From: an uncultured Opitutales bacterium
Lineage (GTDB): Bacteria; Verrucomicrobiota; Verrucomicrobiia; Opitutales; Seribacteraceae
DNA length: 34,830 bases
Assembly (NCBI GenBank): GCA_905478775.1
Contig: CAJQKB010000162.1
Span: forward strand, 1-34,830
Direction of reading: 5' to 3'
Below, in pieces: positions 17,144 to 25,692 of this stretch. Position numbers and translations under genes: made by a program. Numbering within the stretch: position 1 is the first letter of the stretch; every line of letters starts with the position of its first letter. The notes beneath the pieces were generated by a model. It did not search any database, was not told the origin of the DNA, and saw only the letters and a list, made by a program, of their open reading frames with translations.

Positions 17144-17695
17144 TCAAAGAGAGGGTAATATTTCTACAATGCGAGCTATTATATCGCCATTGTAAGAAGT
17201 AATTTCATTACTTCTACCATATAAATAATCCGCTTCCACAGAGCCAAATGCGTCGACAATTGCATTGTCGGGAACTATTTTTAGGAACGCCCGAGGCGCA
17301 CTGGAGTAGGGAATGCGGGCTTCATTTAGAATCGCCCCCAAGGGTCGTTGAGCCTCGATTACTGCTGTTCTCAGTTCTTCCTCCAAGTTCTGCAGGGTAA
17401 TTTCAATTGCACCATATTCTGTCGCTTTCTGAGCGTTTTCCGCGTGCAGTACAACTTCTCGAAAATAAGCTTTTCCATCACTGGAAGAACTTAACTTTCG
17501 GACCTTAATTTCATCCTCATGAAATGCTTCCAACCGGGATGTCATGTCTCCCTCATGTACTAATAAAGAATAATAGGGATCTGGTATTTCCTGGGGGTCC
17601 ACTTCCTCAAAAGATAATTTCGGAATCCCGCGAGCCCGACGAATAAAGCTCAAGGGATAAAGAAGGTCAGGAGAAAAATTTGATAAATTTGCCAT
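17144..17695 (-). CDS. Chorismate lyase-like protein (UbiC/DUF98 fold)
   Basis: A 183-residue cytoplasmic protein that I read as a chorismate pyruvate-lyase (4-hydroxybenzoate synthase) relative. LLVHEGDMTSRLEAF at 44-58 lines up with the LLLEDSMTKRFE region of UbiC. YFREVVLH at 77-84 carries an arginine (Arg79) where UbiC has its active-site Arg. RPLGAILNE at 117-125 matches the PLGxxL loop. The C-terminus DIIARIVEILP places Glu178 where UbiC has its C-terminal catalytic glutamate. EYGAIEI at 93-99 is typical of the DUF98 branch, which includes the mycobacterial enzyme Rv2949c. The reaction would be chorismate to 4-hydroxybenzoate plus pyruvate. It lies between a HemN-like radical SAM gene (ten bases upstream) and the halogenase-like flavoprotein (52 bases downstream). 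The family call is from motif order, not a search. Confidence 0.68.
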   Translation of the reverse strand: MANLSNFSPDLLYPLSFIRRARGIPKLSFEEVDPQEIPDPYYSLLVHEGDMTSRLEAFHEDEIKVRKLSSSSDGKAYFREVVLHAENAQKATEYGAIEITLQNLEEELRTAVIEAQRPLGAILNEARIPYSSAPRAFLKIVPDNAIVDAFGSVEADYLYGRSNEITSYNGDIIARIVEILPSL

Positions 17696-17704
17696 TACAA
17701 TCGC

Positions 17705-19042
17705 TTACACATACCGAGCATCTTGATGGTGAGGTAAGAAAAACTGATGGAGTAAAGAATCTACTCGTAAAAGTGCATCGCGTATAAGAACAAGATAGTC
17801 TCCTTCTTCTATCAGGTCACCATTTTCTTTCCACTTCGTAATAATTAATGAAAATCGCTCGGTTACAGATATACCAAACTTTTTTTGAAAATATTTTTTG
17901 TCCACCCGGCCCAATTTCCATTGCAGAATAAGTTCCCTGATAAAACGTTCTTCTTCCTGAGTCATTAGTGCCCGTCGAACGGGAGCTTTTTTAGCTTCCA
18001 CGGAGTCGCAATAATGATCGATATTGGTAATATTTTGATAATGAATACCACCCAAATGTCCAAAAGAAGATACCCCCAGGCCAACCATATCAGCACCCGA
18101 CCATAATCGATCACGGTAAATAAATTTTGTAGTTTCTGGATTTTTAACTGCGGTGTAAGCACTGGTTATCGTATAACCTGCTTTTTCCAATTTTTCATAC
18201 GCTTCTGCAACCCAGCGACGCTTAGTTGGCCAGTCTGCTACAGGAGCACTTAACTTGCCCTCCTCCTTCATATTTTTAAAAATCCCGGTATTAAATGGTA
18301 CTTCCATTTGATAAATGGTGACACAGTCCGGAGATAAATCTACCACCTGATCCACACAATCAGACCAATTTTCATCAGTCTCTTCGAGCATGCCTGCAAT
18401 CAAATCGATGTTAATATTATCAAAACCAAGTCCCCGAGCGAATTCATAAGCTCGAAAAACTTCTTTCGAGCGATGGGCCCGTCCATTAATTCCTAAGATA
18501 TGATCATTAAAATTCTCGACCCCTAAACTTAATCGGGTCACTCCAAATTCTTTGATTACACTAAGCTTCTTCTCCGAAAGCGTTCCCGGTTCGCACTCAA
18601 AGGTGACTTCCTCAGCTTCATCCCATGGCAAGATTGCCTTCATTTGATCGGTTAATTCGGTAAGTTGCTGGGCCGATAAATAGGATGGTGTACCACCACC
18701 AAAATAAACAAATTTAGGCTTACGCCCCTGCAAGTAAGGTGACTCAGAATACGTCCTCAATTCCTCAATCGTGGCCGAGAGGTAGCGGCGAACATCATTC
18801 GAGTTTTTATCTGTATATACTTTAAAATAGCAAAAATGACAGCGCTTTCGACAGAAGGGAACATGATAATAAATTCCCAATGGTGCAGTTCCCTGGGAGG
18901 GACTATTAATCATGCTGTTTACGCAGGGAACATCCTCATCATTCCAAAAAGAAAAAGGAGGGTAATTTGAAACAAAATAATTCCCTGCCTTTGTTTCATC
19001 TTCAGTCTGATAGTCAGGTTTAATAAAAGTTGAATCGCTCAT
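17705..19042 (-). CDS. HemN/HemW-like radical SAM enzyme
   Basis: A 445-residue protein. IYYHVPFCRKRCHFCYF at 57-73 contains the radical SAM cysteines Cys64, Cys68 and Cys71 (CxxxCxxC) in the HIPFC context of the coproporphyrinogen III oxidase-like family. FGGGTPSYLS at 114-123 is the SAM-binding GGGTP motif. The stretch around 170-250 (RLSLGVENFNDHILGINGRAH, INIDLIAGMLEETDENW) is the HemN-type barrel, and the C-terminus has the HemN C-terminal helical domain. It is not clearly HemN itself. Relatives include HemW (haem chaperone), HutW/ChuW and the class C radical SAM methyltransferases and cyclopropanases of natural product pathways. Being next to a chorismate lyase-like gene and a halogenase-like flavoprotein favours a tailoring role over haem metabolism. 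The ATG at 19042 overlaps the stop of the upstream gene (ATGA). Confidence 0.85.
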   Translation of the reverse strand: MSDSTFIKPDYQTEDETKAGNYFVSNYPPFSFWNDEDVPCVNSMINSPSQGTAPLGIYYHVPFCRKRCHFCYFKVYTDKNSNDVRRYLSATIEELRTYSESPYLQGRKPKFVYFGGGTPSYLSAQQLTELTDQMKAILPWDEAEEVTFECEPGTLSEKKLSVIKEFGVTRLSLGVENFNDHILGINGRAHRSKEVFRAYEFARGLGFDNINIDLIAGMLEETDENWSDCVDQVVDLSPDCVTIYQMEVPFNTGIFKNMKEEGKLSAPVADWPTKRRWVAEAYEKLEKAGYTITSAYTAVKNPETTKFIYRDRLWSGADMVGLGVSSFGHLGGIHYQNITNIDHYCDSVEAKKAPVRRALMTQEEERFIRELILQWKLGRVDKKYFQKKFGISVTERFSLIITKWKENGDLIEEGDYLVLIRDALLRVDSLLHQFFLPHHQDARYV

Positions 19043-20184
19043 TTGATTAATTTTACTTTAAAGGCATACACATTTCCATCTTCACAGCTTACTAGAATTC
19101 TTTCATTTACTACCGCTGGAGTTGATGAAATTGGCTCTCCCACTTCATAAGATGAAATTTCTTTTCCGTCTTTCATTGAAAGAAGATATAGTTTTCCATC
19201 CATTGAGCCAAATACTACTTTATCGCCCGAAACAACTGGCGAACTATCAATTCGGCCCCGTGCCGAGAAGCGCCAATCCTGCTTTCCCGAAATTCGGTTA
19301 ATGCAATGAAGTCCTTTATCCCGTCCACCAATTATAACTTGGGTTTTAGTTACCGCAGGGGATGAAAAGTAGGGGAAACTTTTCTGCCGATAATTCCATA
19401 CGATGTCTCCCGTTTTCAGGTCAAAAGCCATGACCGCTCTGTCCATATTTCCCACATAACCAATTCCGTCGGAAACCGAGACTGAAGCCGCAATAGGGGC
19501 CTCCACTTCTACGGACCGAACTAATTTCCCATCCTCTAGCCCTATCACATAAAGCACGGAATCACATCCCCCGATAACCACATATTTGCCCTCCGAAATA
19601 GTCGGTACTCCATTTACATAGTTTTGCGTTTCAAATGTCCAAACCACCTTACCTGTTTTAGCATTTACGCAATGAACAAAATTATCATAACTCCCAACCA
19701 CCAGAACAGAGTCCTTTGTAGTAGGGCGAATTCCCTGATTGGCCGCCCCCATAATTTCACCCCCCGTTTCATATTTCCAAATTAACTTCCCACTTTTAGC
19801 ATCAAGCGCATAAAGAAAGCCATCTGTTGACCCAGTGTAAACGACGCCCTCATGAACCAAGGGAGGAGCGTCAATCCCAAGACTCGTTTTGTATTTCCAC
19901 ACTTCCTTTCCATTATCTAAAGATAGCGCAAAAAGGGTACCCGTTTCGGCACCTATGAAAGCAAGGTTCCCAGAAACAACGACGGATGATTTAAGAAAAT
20001 CGCCTGTTTTAAACTCCCAATCAAGCTCAAGAGTTTTTCCGATTTTAGCTTGTGATATTCCTCTCAATTCAGCTCCACCCCGATGGCGGGGCCAATCAAT
20101 TCCAGCTTGTTTATTTTTTGCTATAATTGAACCACTTACAATGAACAAGAGAGCGTAAAAGAGTACTAGTATATTATTCCTCAT
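19039..20184 (-). CDS. Exported PQQ-like beta-propeller protein (BamB-like)
   Basis: A 381-residue protein starting, in my choice, at ATG 20184, which gives a compact signal peptide (MRNNILVLFYALLFIVSG). A TTG at 20193 overlapping the dehydrogenase stop is the alternative. The mature part is made of seven to eight tandem blades with the PQQ-like motif, for example LFALSLDNGKEVWKY, LYALDAKSGKLIWKYET, VHCVNAKTGKVVWTFET and VMAFDLKTGDIVWNY. The later blades vary. These are the repeats of the BamB/YfgL and quinoprotein dehydrogenase-like propeller. No dehydrogenase active-site elements or cytochrome domain are visible, so a scaffold or binding role is more likely than catalysis. It sits between the alcohol dehydrogenase and the radical SAM gene and is tightly coupled to both, so it probably serves the same pathway in the periplasm. 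Confidence 0.85.
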   Translation of the reverse strand: MRNNILVLFYALLFIVSGSIIAKNKQAGIDWPRHRGGAELRGISQAKIGKTLELDWEFKTGDFLKSSVVVSGNLAFIGAETGTLFALSLDNGKEVWKYKTSLGIDAPPLVHEGVVYTGSTDGFLYALDAKSGKLIWKYETGGEIMGAANQGIRPTTKDSVLVVGSYDNFVHCVNAKTGKVVWTFETQNYVNGVPTISEGKYVVIGGCDSVLYVIGLEDGKLVRSVEVEAPIAASVSVSDGIGYVGNMDRAVMAFDLKTGDIVWNYRQKSFPYFSSPAVTKTQVIIGGRDKGLHCINRISGKQDWRFSARGRIDSSPVVSGDKVVFGSMDGKLYLLSMKDGKEISSYEVGEPISSTPAVVNERILVSCEDGNVYAFKVKLIK

Positions 20185-20189
20185 TGGAA

Positions 20190-21422
20190 TCAATTTGCCT
20201 GAGCGACCTGATTTTCACAAAAAGCAGTCGGGAAAAGAAGAGAATAAAGATATTTGAAATCACTTGAATTAATGGATCGTGGATTAAAACTGGCAGTCCA
20301 TTGCTCTTGAGCGGCAGCGGCTAAAGAGTTTATCTCTGAAGGTACAAAACCATAATCCTCTAACGAGGATGAAATATTAGCTAACTTCAAGATTTCACAT
20401 ACCCGGGCAATGAGATTTCTTGTTGCCTCAGAATCTTGACTATTCGGCCCTGCCAGTCCCGACTTTTTGGCAACCTCCGCATAAATACTGTTAGTCTCCT
20501 CTTGTTCTGCATTAAATTTCATAACTTGAGGCAGCACCATACCCACCGCAATTCCATGGATCACTCCACGGCTTGCGGTTAATGGATTCGCCATTGAATG
20601 GGCAGCACCAAGCATACTTCTTTCAATTGCGGCACCCGCATGGGAAGCACCCAGCAATACCGCTCCCCTACTTTTTAAATCTTGAGGGTTTTCAAAAACT
20701 AATGGTAGGTTTTTCTGAATTAAATCAAAAGCAAGTTGAGCGTGTCGATTGGAACTGGGATTTCTTTTAGTTGTCACTAAAGATTCAAGCGAATGGGCCA
20801 GTGCATCAACTCCAGTACAGGCTGTAACCGAACTCGGTAAAGAAAGAGTTAATTCTGGATCCAGAATGGTAATTTTAGGAAGTGCTTTCTTATCCCCACA
20901 AGCCATTTTTTTATTAGTTTGATCCTCTGAAATTAAAGCAAACGACTGGCATTCGCTTCCAGTGCCCGCGGTAGTTGGAATTGCAATAAATGGGAGCATT
21001 GGTTGGCTGGCTTTGCCAATACCCCAGTAGTCTGACATCCTGCCTCCATTACTAAGAATGAAGTTACATCCTTTTGCAGTATCCATAGAACTTCCTCCTC
21101 CCAGTCCCACTATTAAGTCAACATGTGCTTCACTTGCTACCTGCACGCAACTTTGCACACTTGATTCAGTTGGATTCTCGATAGACTTGTCAAAAAGAGT
21201 AACATTCAAATTCGATTGTTCGAAAATCTCTTTTAGTTTTTGAGGGTGCCCCGCAGAAGATAAACCGGAGTCAGTAACAAGTAAGAGATTGCTTCCACAT
21301 TCCTTAGCTACTTCCCCCGCCTTATTAATTACCCCATTTCCATAAATAATTTTTTGAGTAGCCTTCTCGCCATCAATAAAAAAAGAATCTCCTTTTACAT
21401 CATCTGCGTGTGAATCTATCAT
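20190..21422 (-). CDS. Iron-containing (group III) alcohol dehydrogenase
   Basis: A 410-residue group III metal-dependent dehydrogenase, read from the ATG at 21422 (a TTG at 21428 is the other possible start). NAD(P)-binding GLGGGSSMDTAKG is at 107-118 and the conserved PTTAGTGSECQSFA at 149-162. Expected metal ligands are Asp206 and His210 (GVDALAHSLES), His275 (GAAHSMANP) and His289 (VIHGIAVGM). All four are present, so the enzyme should be active. Family members interconvert primary alcohols (or hydroxy acids) and aldehydes. In this operon it directly follows the LuxC-like acyl reductase and an acyl-activating enzyme, so it may complete acid to aldehyde to alcohol, or run the opposite direction. 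About 17 bases separate it from the upstream reductase gene. Substrate not identifiable. Confidence 0.9.
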   Translation of the reverse strand: MIDSHADDVKGDSFFIDGEKATQKIIYGNGVINKAGEVAKECGSNLLLVTDSGLSSAGHPQKLKEIFEQSNLNVTLFDKSIENPTESSVQSCVQVASEAHVDLIVGLGGGSSMDTAKGCNFILSNGGRMSDYWGIGKASQPMLPFIAIPTTAGTGSECQSFALISEDQTNKKMACGDKKALPKITILDPELTLSLPSSVTACTGVDALAHSLESLVTTKRNPSSNRHAQLAFDLIQKNLPLVFENPQDLKSRGAVLLGASHAGAAIERSMLGAAHSMANPLTASRGVIHGIAVGMVLPQVMKFNAEQEETNSIYAEVAKKSGLAGPNSQDSEATRNLIARVCEILKLANISSSLEDYGFVPSEINSLAAAAQEQWTASFNPRSINSSDFKYLYSLLFPTAFCENQVAQAN

Positions 21423-21439
21423 TGGCAATGGAAAGTCAA

Positions 21440-22873
21440 TTATGCTGCCATTCCGATTGATCTGCGCTTGTAGAGAAACTCAAACATATTTCCTTCGTGA
21501 GGCTGATCCCAAGATATTTTCATTGTGGAGATTGGGCCAAGGTTTAATCGTTCGATATTCGATGCAGAAAGTAATTGTCTCTTAAATGTTTCATCTTTTG
21601 TGATAGCAGAAACAACTAAGGTAGGCCCTATTGCATTGAGCATATCTGGTTGAGGAACTTCAACTACACTGGCATAGGGACATAGGAACTCGCGGTTAGA
21701 AAGCGGGTGATCCATCGATTCACAATAGACAATTGTGGGGCATAAATAGGTTCCACCCTCCGCTTGTAATAGACGGGGTCCGGTACGATAAATCGCGGTA
21801 GTGTCGATCGCCCCTTTCTGGCATAAATCAGCATCGATTGCACCATCTATCCATTCGCCCATTTTAGGATTTGCAAATCCAGAAAGTACCGCGTTCGGGT
21901 CATCGACAGGTAGCGGTTTTAGGGAACCCAACCTTTTACCAAGAGCGTCCGCAATTTCCTTTGCATATTTGGGAACAATGATAGCGGATGCATTTACGCA
22001 ACTTCTACCACCATTATCTGAAATAGAGGATGCCATAACATCAATAAAGTCAGGCCAATTTTCAATTTCGTCTTCCCCAATCAGTACTTTACTAAACCCC
22101 GGTCCATGTACTTGTACTCCGGGATTGCCCGCATATAAATCAGTGGTGCTTTTATCTCCAAAAATCAATGCTCGATTGCAAAGTCGAAGAATATCCGCCG
22201 CACCCTCATGGTCAGTGGGATAAAAACCAAAGGCTTCCCGTGGGCAACCTGCGGCAATAAATGACTGAATAAGCCTGAAAGGGGTCCATGGTTCATCCCG
22301 ACCCGGTTTCATAATAATGGGAATTTTTAGTGCAATTGAGGGCAACCATAGTGAGTTTACTGCCGGCGAATTACTTGGCATAACTAAGCCCAATGCATTG
22401 GTTGTGGGATAAAAACATACTGGAGATCCTGCCTGTTCTCCAAAACCTCGATCTAGAATCGAAGGATCAATCCCGCGGGTCAACCCATTCAAAATTAATT
22501 CCACATGGGTAAGAGCATAATGAATTTTATCCATATTTCTTTTTACCATCACATGGGGTAAACCACTGGTGGCTGAAAGCGTTTCCAGATAATCTTGCCC
22601 ACTTTGTGACCTTCCCCCTTCTCCCAGCGGAAGAGTTCCATTCAGAAATAACTCACCAGCCTTTGCACTAATATCAATTAATTCTCGGGTAGTAAACTTT
22701 TGCAGTGCCTCACGTGCTTGATCGATCTTTAATAGATCTCTTCGAATTACGCCGGCATTGACTTGGCTCATAGTAGCTTTTACCGCACCGTTACGGTAAT
22801 CTTTTACTTCTGATTCGTTAAAGCTACGATACTCTTTTCCAAGACGTAAGCACGGTATATGGGGTGTATTCAT
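21440..22873 (-). CDS. Acyl-CoA reductase/aldehyde dehydrogenase, LuxC-like
   Basis: A 477-residue ALDH-superfamily enzyme. GLVMPSNSPAVNSLW at 162-176 holds the family Asn (Asn168), with PIIMKPGRDEPWTPF as the nucleotide-binding Lys region. The nucleophile segment SISDNGGRSCVNASA at 283-297 carries Cys292. The divergence from ordinary aldehyde dehydrogenases, the length and the pairing with an adjacent LuxE/PaaK-like activating enzyme point to the acyl-CoA reductase (LuxC-like) branch, which reduces activated acids to aldehydes with NADPH. I see no signal peptide. It lies one base after the ligase gene stop and is followed by the iron alcohol dehydrogenase. The three genes look like a carboxylic acid reduction module made of separate proteins. 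Catabolic aldehyde oxidation is the alternative. Confidence 0.8.
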   Translation of the reverse strand: MNTPHIPCLRLGKEYRSFNESEVKDYRNGAVKATMSQVNAGVIRRDLLKIDQAREALQKFTTRELIDISAKAGELFLNGTLPLGEGGRSQSGQDYLETLSATSGLPHVMVKRNMDKIHYALTHVELILNGLTRGIDPSILDRGFGEQAGSPVCFYPTTNALGLVMPSNSPAVNSLWLPSIALKIPIIMKPGRDEPWTPFRLIQSFIAAGCPREAFGFYPTDHEGAADILRLCNRALIFGDKSTTDLYAGNPGVQVHGPGFSKVLIGEDEIENWPDFIDVMASSISDNGGRSCVNASAIIVPKYAKEIADALGKRLGSLKPLPVDDPNAVLSGFANPKMGEWIDGAIDADLCQKGAIDTTAIYRTGPRLLQAEGGTYLCPTIVYCESMDHPLSNREFLCPYASVVEVPQPDMLNAIGPTLVVSAITKDETFKRQLLSASNIERLNLGPISTMKISWDQPHEGNMFEFLYKRRSIGMAA

Positions 22874-22874
22874 A

Positions 22875-23951
22875 TTAATATACTCCTTCTACAATATTTT
22901 TTTCCATTGCACCGAAAGGGCGAACTTCTGCGACCCCGTCCCATGGAGCCTCGCTCCAAGGTTTTCGACGTAAAGCTTCATCACGCTCCAAAAATCGGGG
23001 CATAAAAAATTCTTTCGTTAAAGTTGTTAATTCGACCCGACCCCAAGAATCGTAGTCGACAGTATTATTTGTATCGGGGTTAATAACACGAAGAACGGCC
23101 CTTGGCTGTGGAGCATAGTACGCGATTGAGTAGTCATTTTCTGCACCAAATGGATGGTGCCTGGCAAGACCCATTAAGGTATTTCCATAAGTGGGTACAA
23201 ATCCGATTTTTCCGCCTTCACATACTTCCTCGACTAAAAATCGGGCATATTGCTTGTCCATGGTAGTACCTCCACAAAAAACGCCCTTAATTCCTGCTTT
23301 TATCAAATCCTTTCTCTCCGCCAGGGCTTCAAGTAATTTCGGTGTGGTGAATAATGCACTTACTTTTCGATGCTTCAGAATTGTTAAGGCCTGATCCACG
23401 GCATGGTCCATGTAGGCCCGGGCCTGATCAAATTGCTTACTCGCAATCAATCTCTTCACCCATCGCGGGTCTAAATCAACAAAGTAACACGAACAACCTC
23501 GCTCATTGGCTAGGTGCTCTATCGAGAGTCGTAAGCGACGCGGCCCAGTAGGACCGACCATCATCCAATAATCATCACGCGGGAAATGCTCGTCTTTTAA
23601 TGTTTCGGAGAATGCAGTGTAATCAATACGAAAATCGTCCCAACCAATTCTTTGCTTGGGCATACCTGTAGTCCCACCTGTTTCAAATATATTAAAAGGT
23701 TTTCCCTTGTAAGGTTGGGGAACCCATACTTCATTGGGCAGATCCCTCAACCATTCATCTTCAAAATTAGGGAATTTCTGACAAATATCCTCAAAGTTCT
23801 TGATTTCATTCAAGGGATCCCAATTTTGCTCTTTCGCCCAATCAAGCCAAAAGGGAGATCCTGTATCTGGCGAAAAATGCCACTTGATCATTTCTACAAC
23901 ATGAGCATCAAGCTCGTCTGCCGCATGTTTAACTTTTTCATCTATACTCAT
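22875..23951 (-). CDS. LuxE/PaaK-like acyl-activating enzyme
   Basis: A 358-residue adenylate-forming protein, shorter than PaaK and close to LuxE in length (about 370). The phosphate-binding loop FETGGTTGMPKQRIGW lies at 89-104, and IGFVPTYGNTLMGL near 245 takes the place of the A5 motif. The lid after YDSWGRVELTTLTKEFFMPRF is truncated: there is no clear C-terminal hinge/domain with a Lys-containing motif. The last 100 residues have no cysteine, so the C-terminal acyl-accepting cysteine of bacterial LuxE is not conserved. The acyl group may therefore pass directly to CoA, to a carrier, or to Cys292 of the adjacent LuxC-like reductase. The tight spacing (one base) to that gene supports a pair. 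It is distinct from the 421-residue ligase later in the operon. Confidence 0.78.
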   Translation of the reverse strand: MSIDEKVKHAADELDAHVVEMIKWHFSPDTGSPFWLDWAKEQNWDPLNEIKNFEDICQKFPNFEDEWLRDLPNEVWVPQPYKGKPFNIFETGGTTGMPKQRIGWDDFRIDYTAFSETLKDEHFPRDDYWMMVGPTGPRRLRLSIEHLANERGCSCYFVDLDPRWVKRLIASKQFDQARAYMDHAVDQALTILKHRKVSALFTTPKLLEALAERKDLIKAGIKGVFCGGTTMDKQYARFLVEEVCEGGKIGFVPTYGNTLMGLARHHPFGAENDYSIAYYAPQPRAVLRVINPDTNNTVDYDSWGRVELTTLTKEFFMPRFLERDEALRRKPWSEAPWDGVAEVRPFGAMEKNIVEGVY

Positions 23952-23982
23952 AATGTTTCCATTAAAAAAGGATTTAATAAAT

Positions 23983-25692
23983 TTACAATTTTTTGGCCGA
24001 GGGGAAAAATTTTTGTAATGTTTCTTCCGTTGGTGGTTTTGTCAGCAGGGAAACAAGAACCATTGCGATTGCTGCCACGGCAAAACAAACTGCGGCTGGA
24101 ATAATACCTGGGCCAATCACCAATTCACCTCCGTACCCAGAAAGGTGAAAGAAATAAAGCCAAGAAATAAGAGCTGCAATGATACTGGCAAATGCACCTT
24201 CTTTTGTTGCCCGCTTCCAATATAAAGCTGCAAAAACGACCGGAAAAAGAGCTGAGAATCCGCTAAAACACCAAATCGCGAGATCGAAGACGTTGGCATT
24301 TTTTGCCCACATGGCGAGGACATAAGTCAGGGCAACAATGACCACAATAAATACACGGGCGATCAATATCACCTGTTTATCACTGTACTTATTTTTTCCC
24401 GCTCGGTGGATCACAATATCATTGGTAAATATGGTTCCAAGACAAAGAAATTGAGAATCCAATGACGACATGATTGCAGCCAAAACTCCTGCCGTTAAAA
24501 GCCCAGTTAGCACGGGATCTCCAACTAATAAATTAAGCATGGCGGATAACACTGCGGGAGGAGGAATACCGGGCGGAAGCACTCCCGATGCCCACACTCC
24601 GACTAACACGCATGGCACCCAAACCACCATAATACACAGAGGGTGAGCAATTACGGTTAAACGAAATGCTTTGGCACTTTTCGCAGTAAGCCAATGTTGA
24701 AAGAGGTGGGGAAACATTCCCACGCTTAGCGGTATAAAGAAGTAGGATAAAAAGGTAATGAAAGGAATTCCGAGCTCTCTTTCAAACGAAGAAATTACTC
24801 CTGTTTTTGGGTTCTTCTTTTTGAATTCCACCTGGATTGGGGTACGGGCTAAGTGAGGTTGCTTATTTGATAAATCAACAGTGGTTGAATCGGTAACCCG
24901 TCCAATCGGTTTTGGTTTTTCATTCTTTACCAACTCCTTTGTGGTTTTATCAAATTGATAATCTTGTACAATTATTCCCTTCTCGGTTATTCGTGCCGGC
25001 ACCTTACCCGCCTGCTCCATTCCCCCTAATCCATTAATGATATATACAAAAGCGACTACTCCCATCACCATGAAAACTATTGTCTGAAATGTATTCGCAT
25101 ACGCGGCCCCTCTGGACCCCCCCATAAAGACATAAGTCAGAACGACAAGGGAAACAACTAAGCCGGTTAGCCAGGGAGGTATCCCCCCCAGCCATTGGGG
25201 AGCGGTAGGGTTGGTAAAAATTTCTGTAAATGCACCCGCGGTAACCGGCTCGATCGTCTTACCGGCTCCAATTATTCCTATCAAAAGATAAGGAACAACG
25301 AGCAATACAAGAATTGGAAAAAGTAAATAGCCCAACCCATCTGATTCAAACCGTGCCCGAAAAAATTGGATTTGAGTAATATATCCATACTTTTTCCCAA
25401 AAGCCCACAATCGAATCCCAATAAGAAAAAATATACCAGCATGTACAAGACCACTGATCGAAGCCATTAAACCATAAGTTCCGATCCCTCTTTCAAAAGA
25501 TTTTCCAGTCGAGCCAACTAATGCAAAGGCGGTCATAGTTGTACCAAAAACACTCATTAACAGTAAAAAAGGCCCAATACTATGGCTTGCAACGAAGTAG
25601 TCTTTGCTCGTACCCCTAAATAAACGACTGCTAAAAAAACCTAGTCCAAGTAGTAAGCACAGGTAAAGAATGATTACAATTAGGGTAGTCAT
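23983..25692 (-). CDS. Sodium:solute symporter (SSS family)
   Basis: A 569-residue member of the LeuT-fold SSS family with about 13 helices. The first segment MTTLIVIILYLCLLLGLGFF, followed by SKDYFVASHSIGP and FGTTMTAFALVGSTGKSFE, matches the start of SSS transporters with the typical gating helix. SSLDSQFLCLGTIFTNDIVIH in the middle is the helix 8 region that usually carries Na+-site residues. A hydrophilic insertion of about 85 residues (roughly 234-318, PARITEKGIIVQDYQFDKTT to SSFERELGIPF) breaks the usual layout between two helices. It is probably a cytoplasmic or periplasmic extra domain. The gene overlaps the stop of the DUF3311-like gene by one base (TAATG), a pairing common in these phyla. 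Likely imports an organic anion for the pathway; the substrate is unknown. Confidence 0.9.
   Translation of the reverse strand: MTTLIVIILYLCLLLGLGFFSSRLFRGTSKDYFVASHSIGPFLLLMSVFGTTMTAFALVGSTGKSFERGIGTYGLMASISGLVHAGIFFLIGIRLWAFGKKYGYITQIQFFRARFESDGLGYLLFPILVLLVVPYLLIGIIGAGKTIEPVTAGAFTEIFTNPTAPQWLGGIPPWLTGLVVSLVVLTYVFMGGSRGAAYANTFQTIVFMVMGVVAFVYIINGLGGMEQAGKVPARITEKGIIVQDYQFDKTTKELVKNEKPKPIGRVTDSTTVDLSNKQPHLARTPIQVEFKKKNPKTGVISSFERELGIPFITFLSYFFIPLSVGMFPHLFQHWLTAKSAKAFRLTVIAHPLCIMVVWVPCVLVGVWASGVLPPGIPPPAVLSAMLNLLVGDPVLTGLLTAGVLAAIMSSLDSQFLCLGTIFTNDIVIHRAGKNKYSDKQVILIARVFIVVIVALTYVLAMWAKNANVFDLAIWCFSGFSALFPVVFAALYWKRATKEGAFASIIAALISWLYFFHLSGYGGELVIGPGIIPAAVCFAVAAIAMVLVSLLTKPPTEETLQKFFPSAKKL

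Noticed and set aside
21801-22223. Plus-strand 140-codon frame inside the aldehyde dehydrogenase
   Set aside because: Antisense to the catalytic half of a well-supported enzyme, and of low-complexity Ser/Pro composition.
20190-23951. Bacterial luciferase (lux) operon
   Set aside because: LuxC- and LuxE-like enzymes are present but there is no luxA/luxB, and the LuxE-like protein lacks the C-terminal cysteine.
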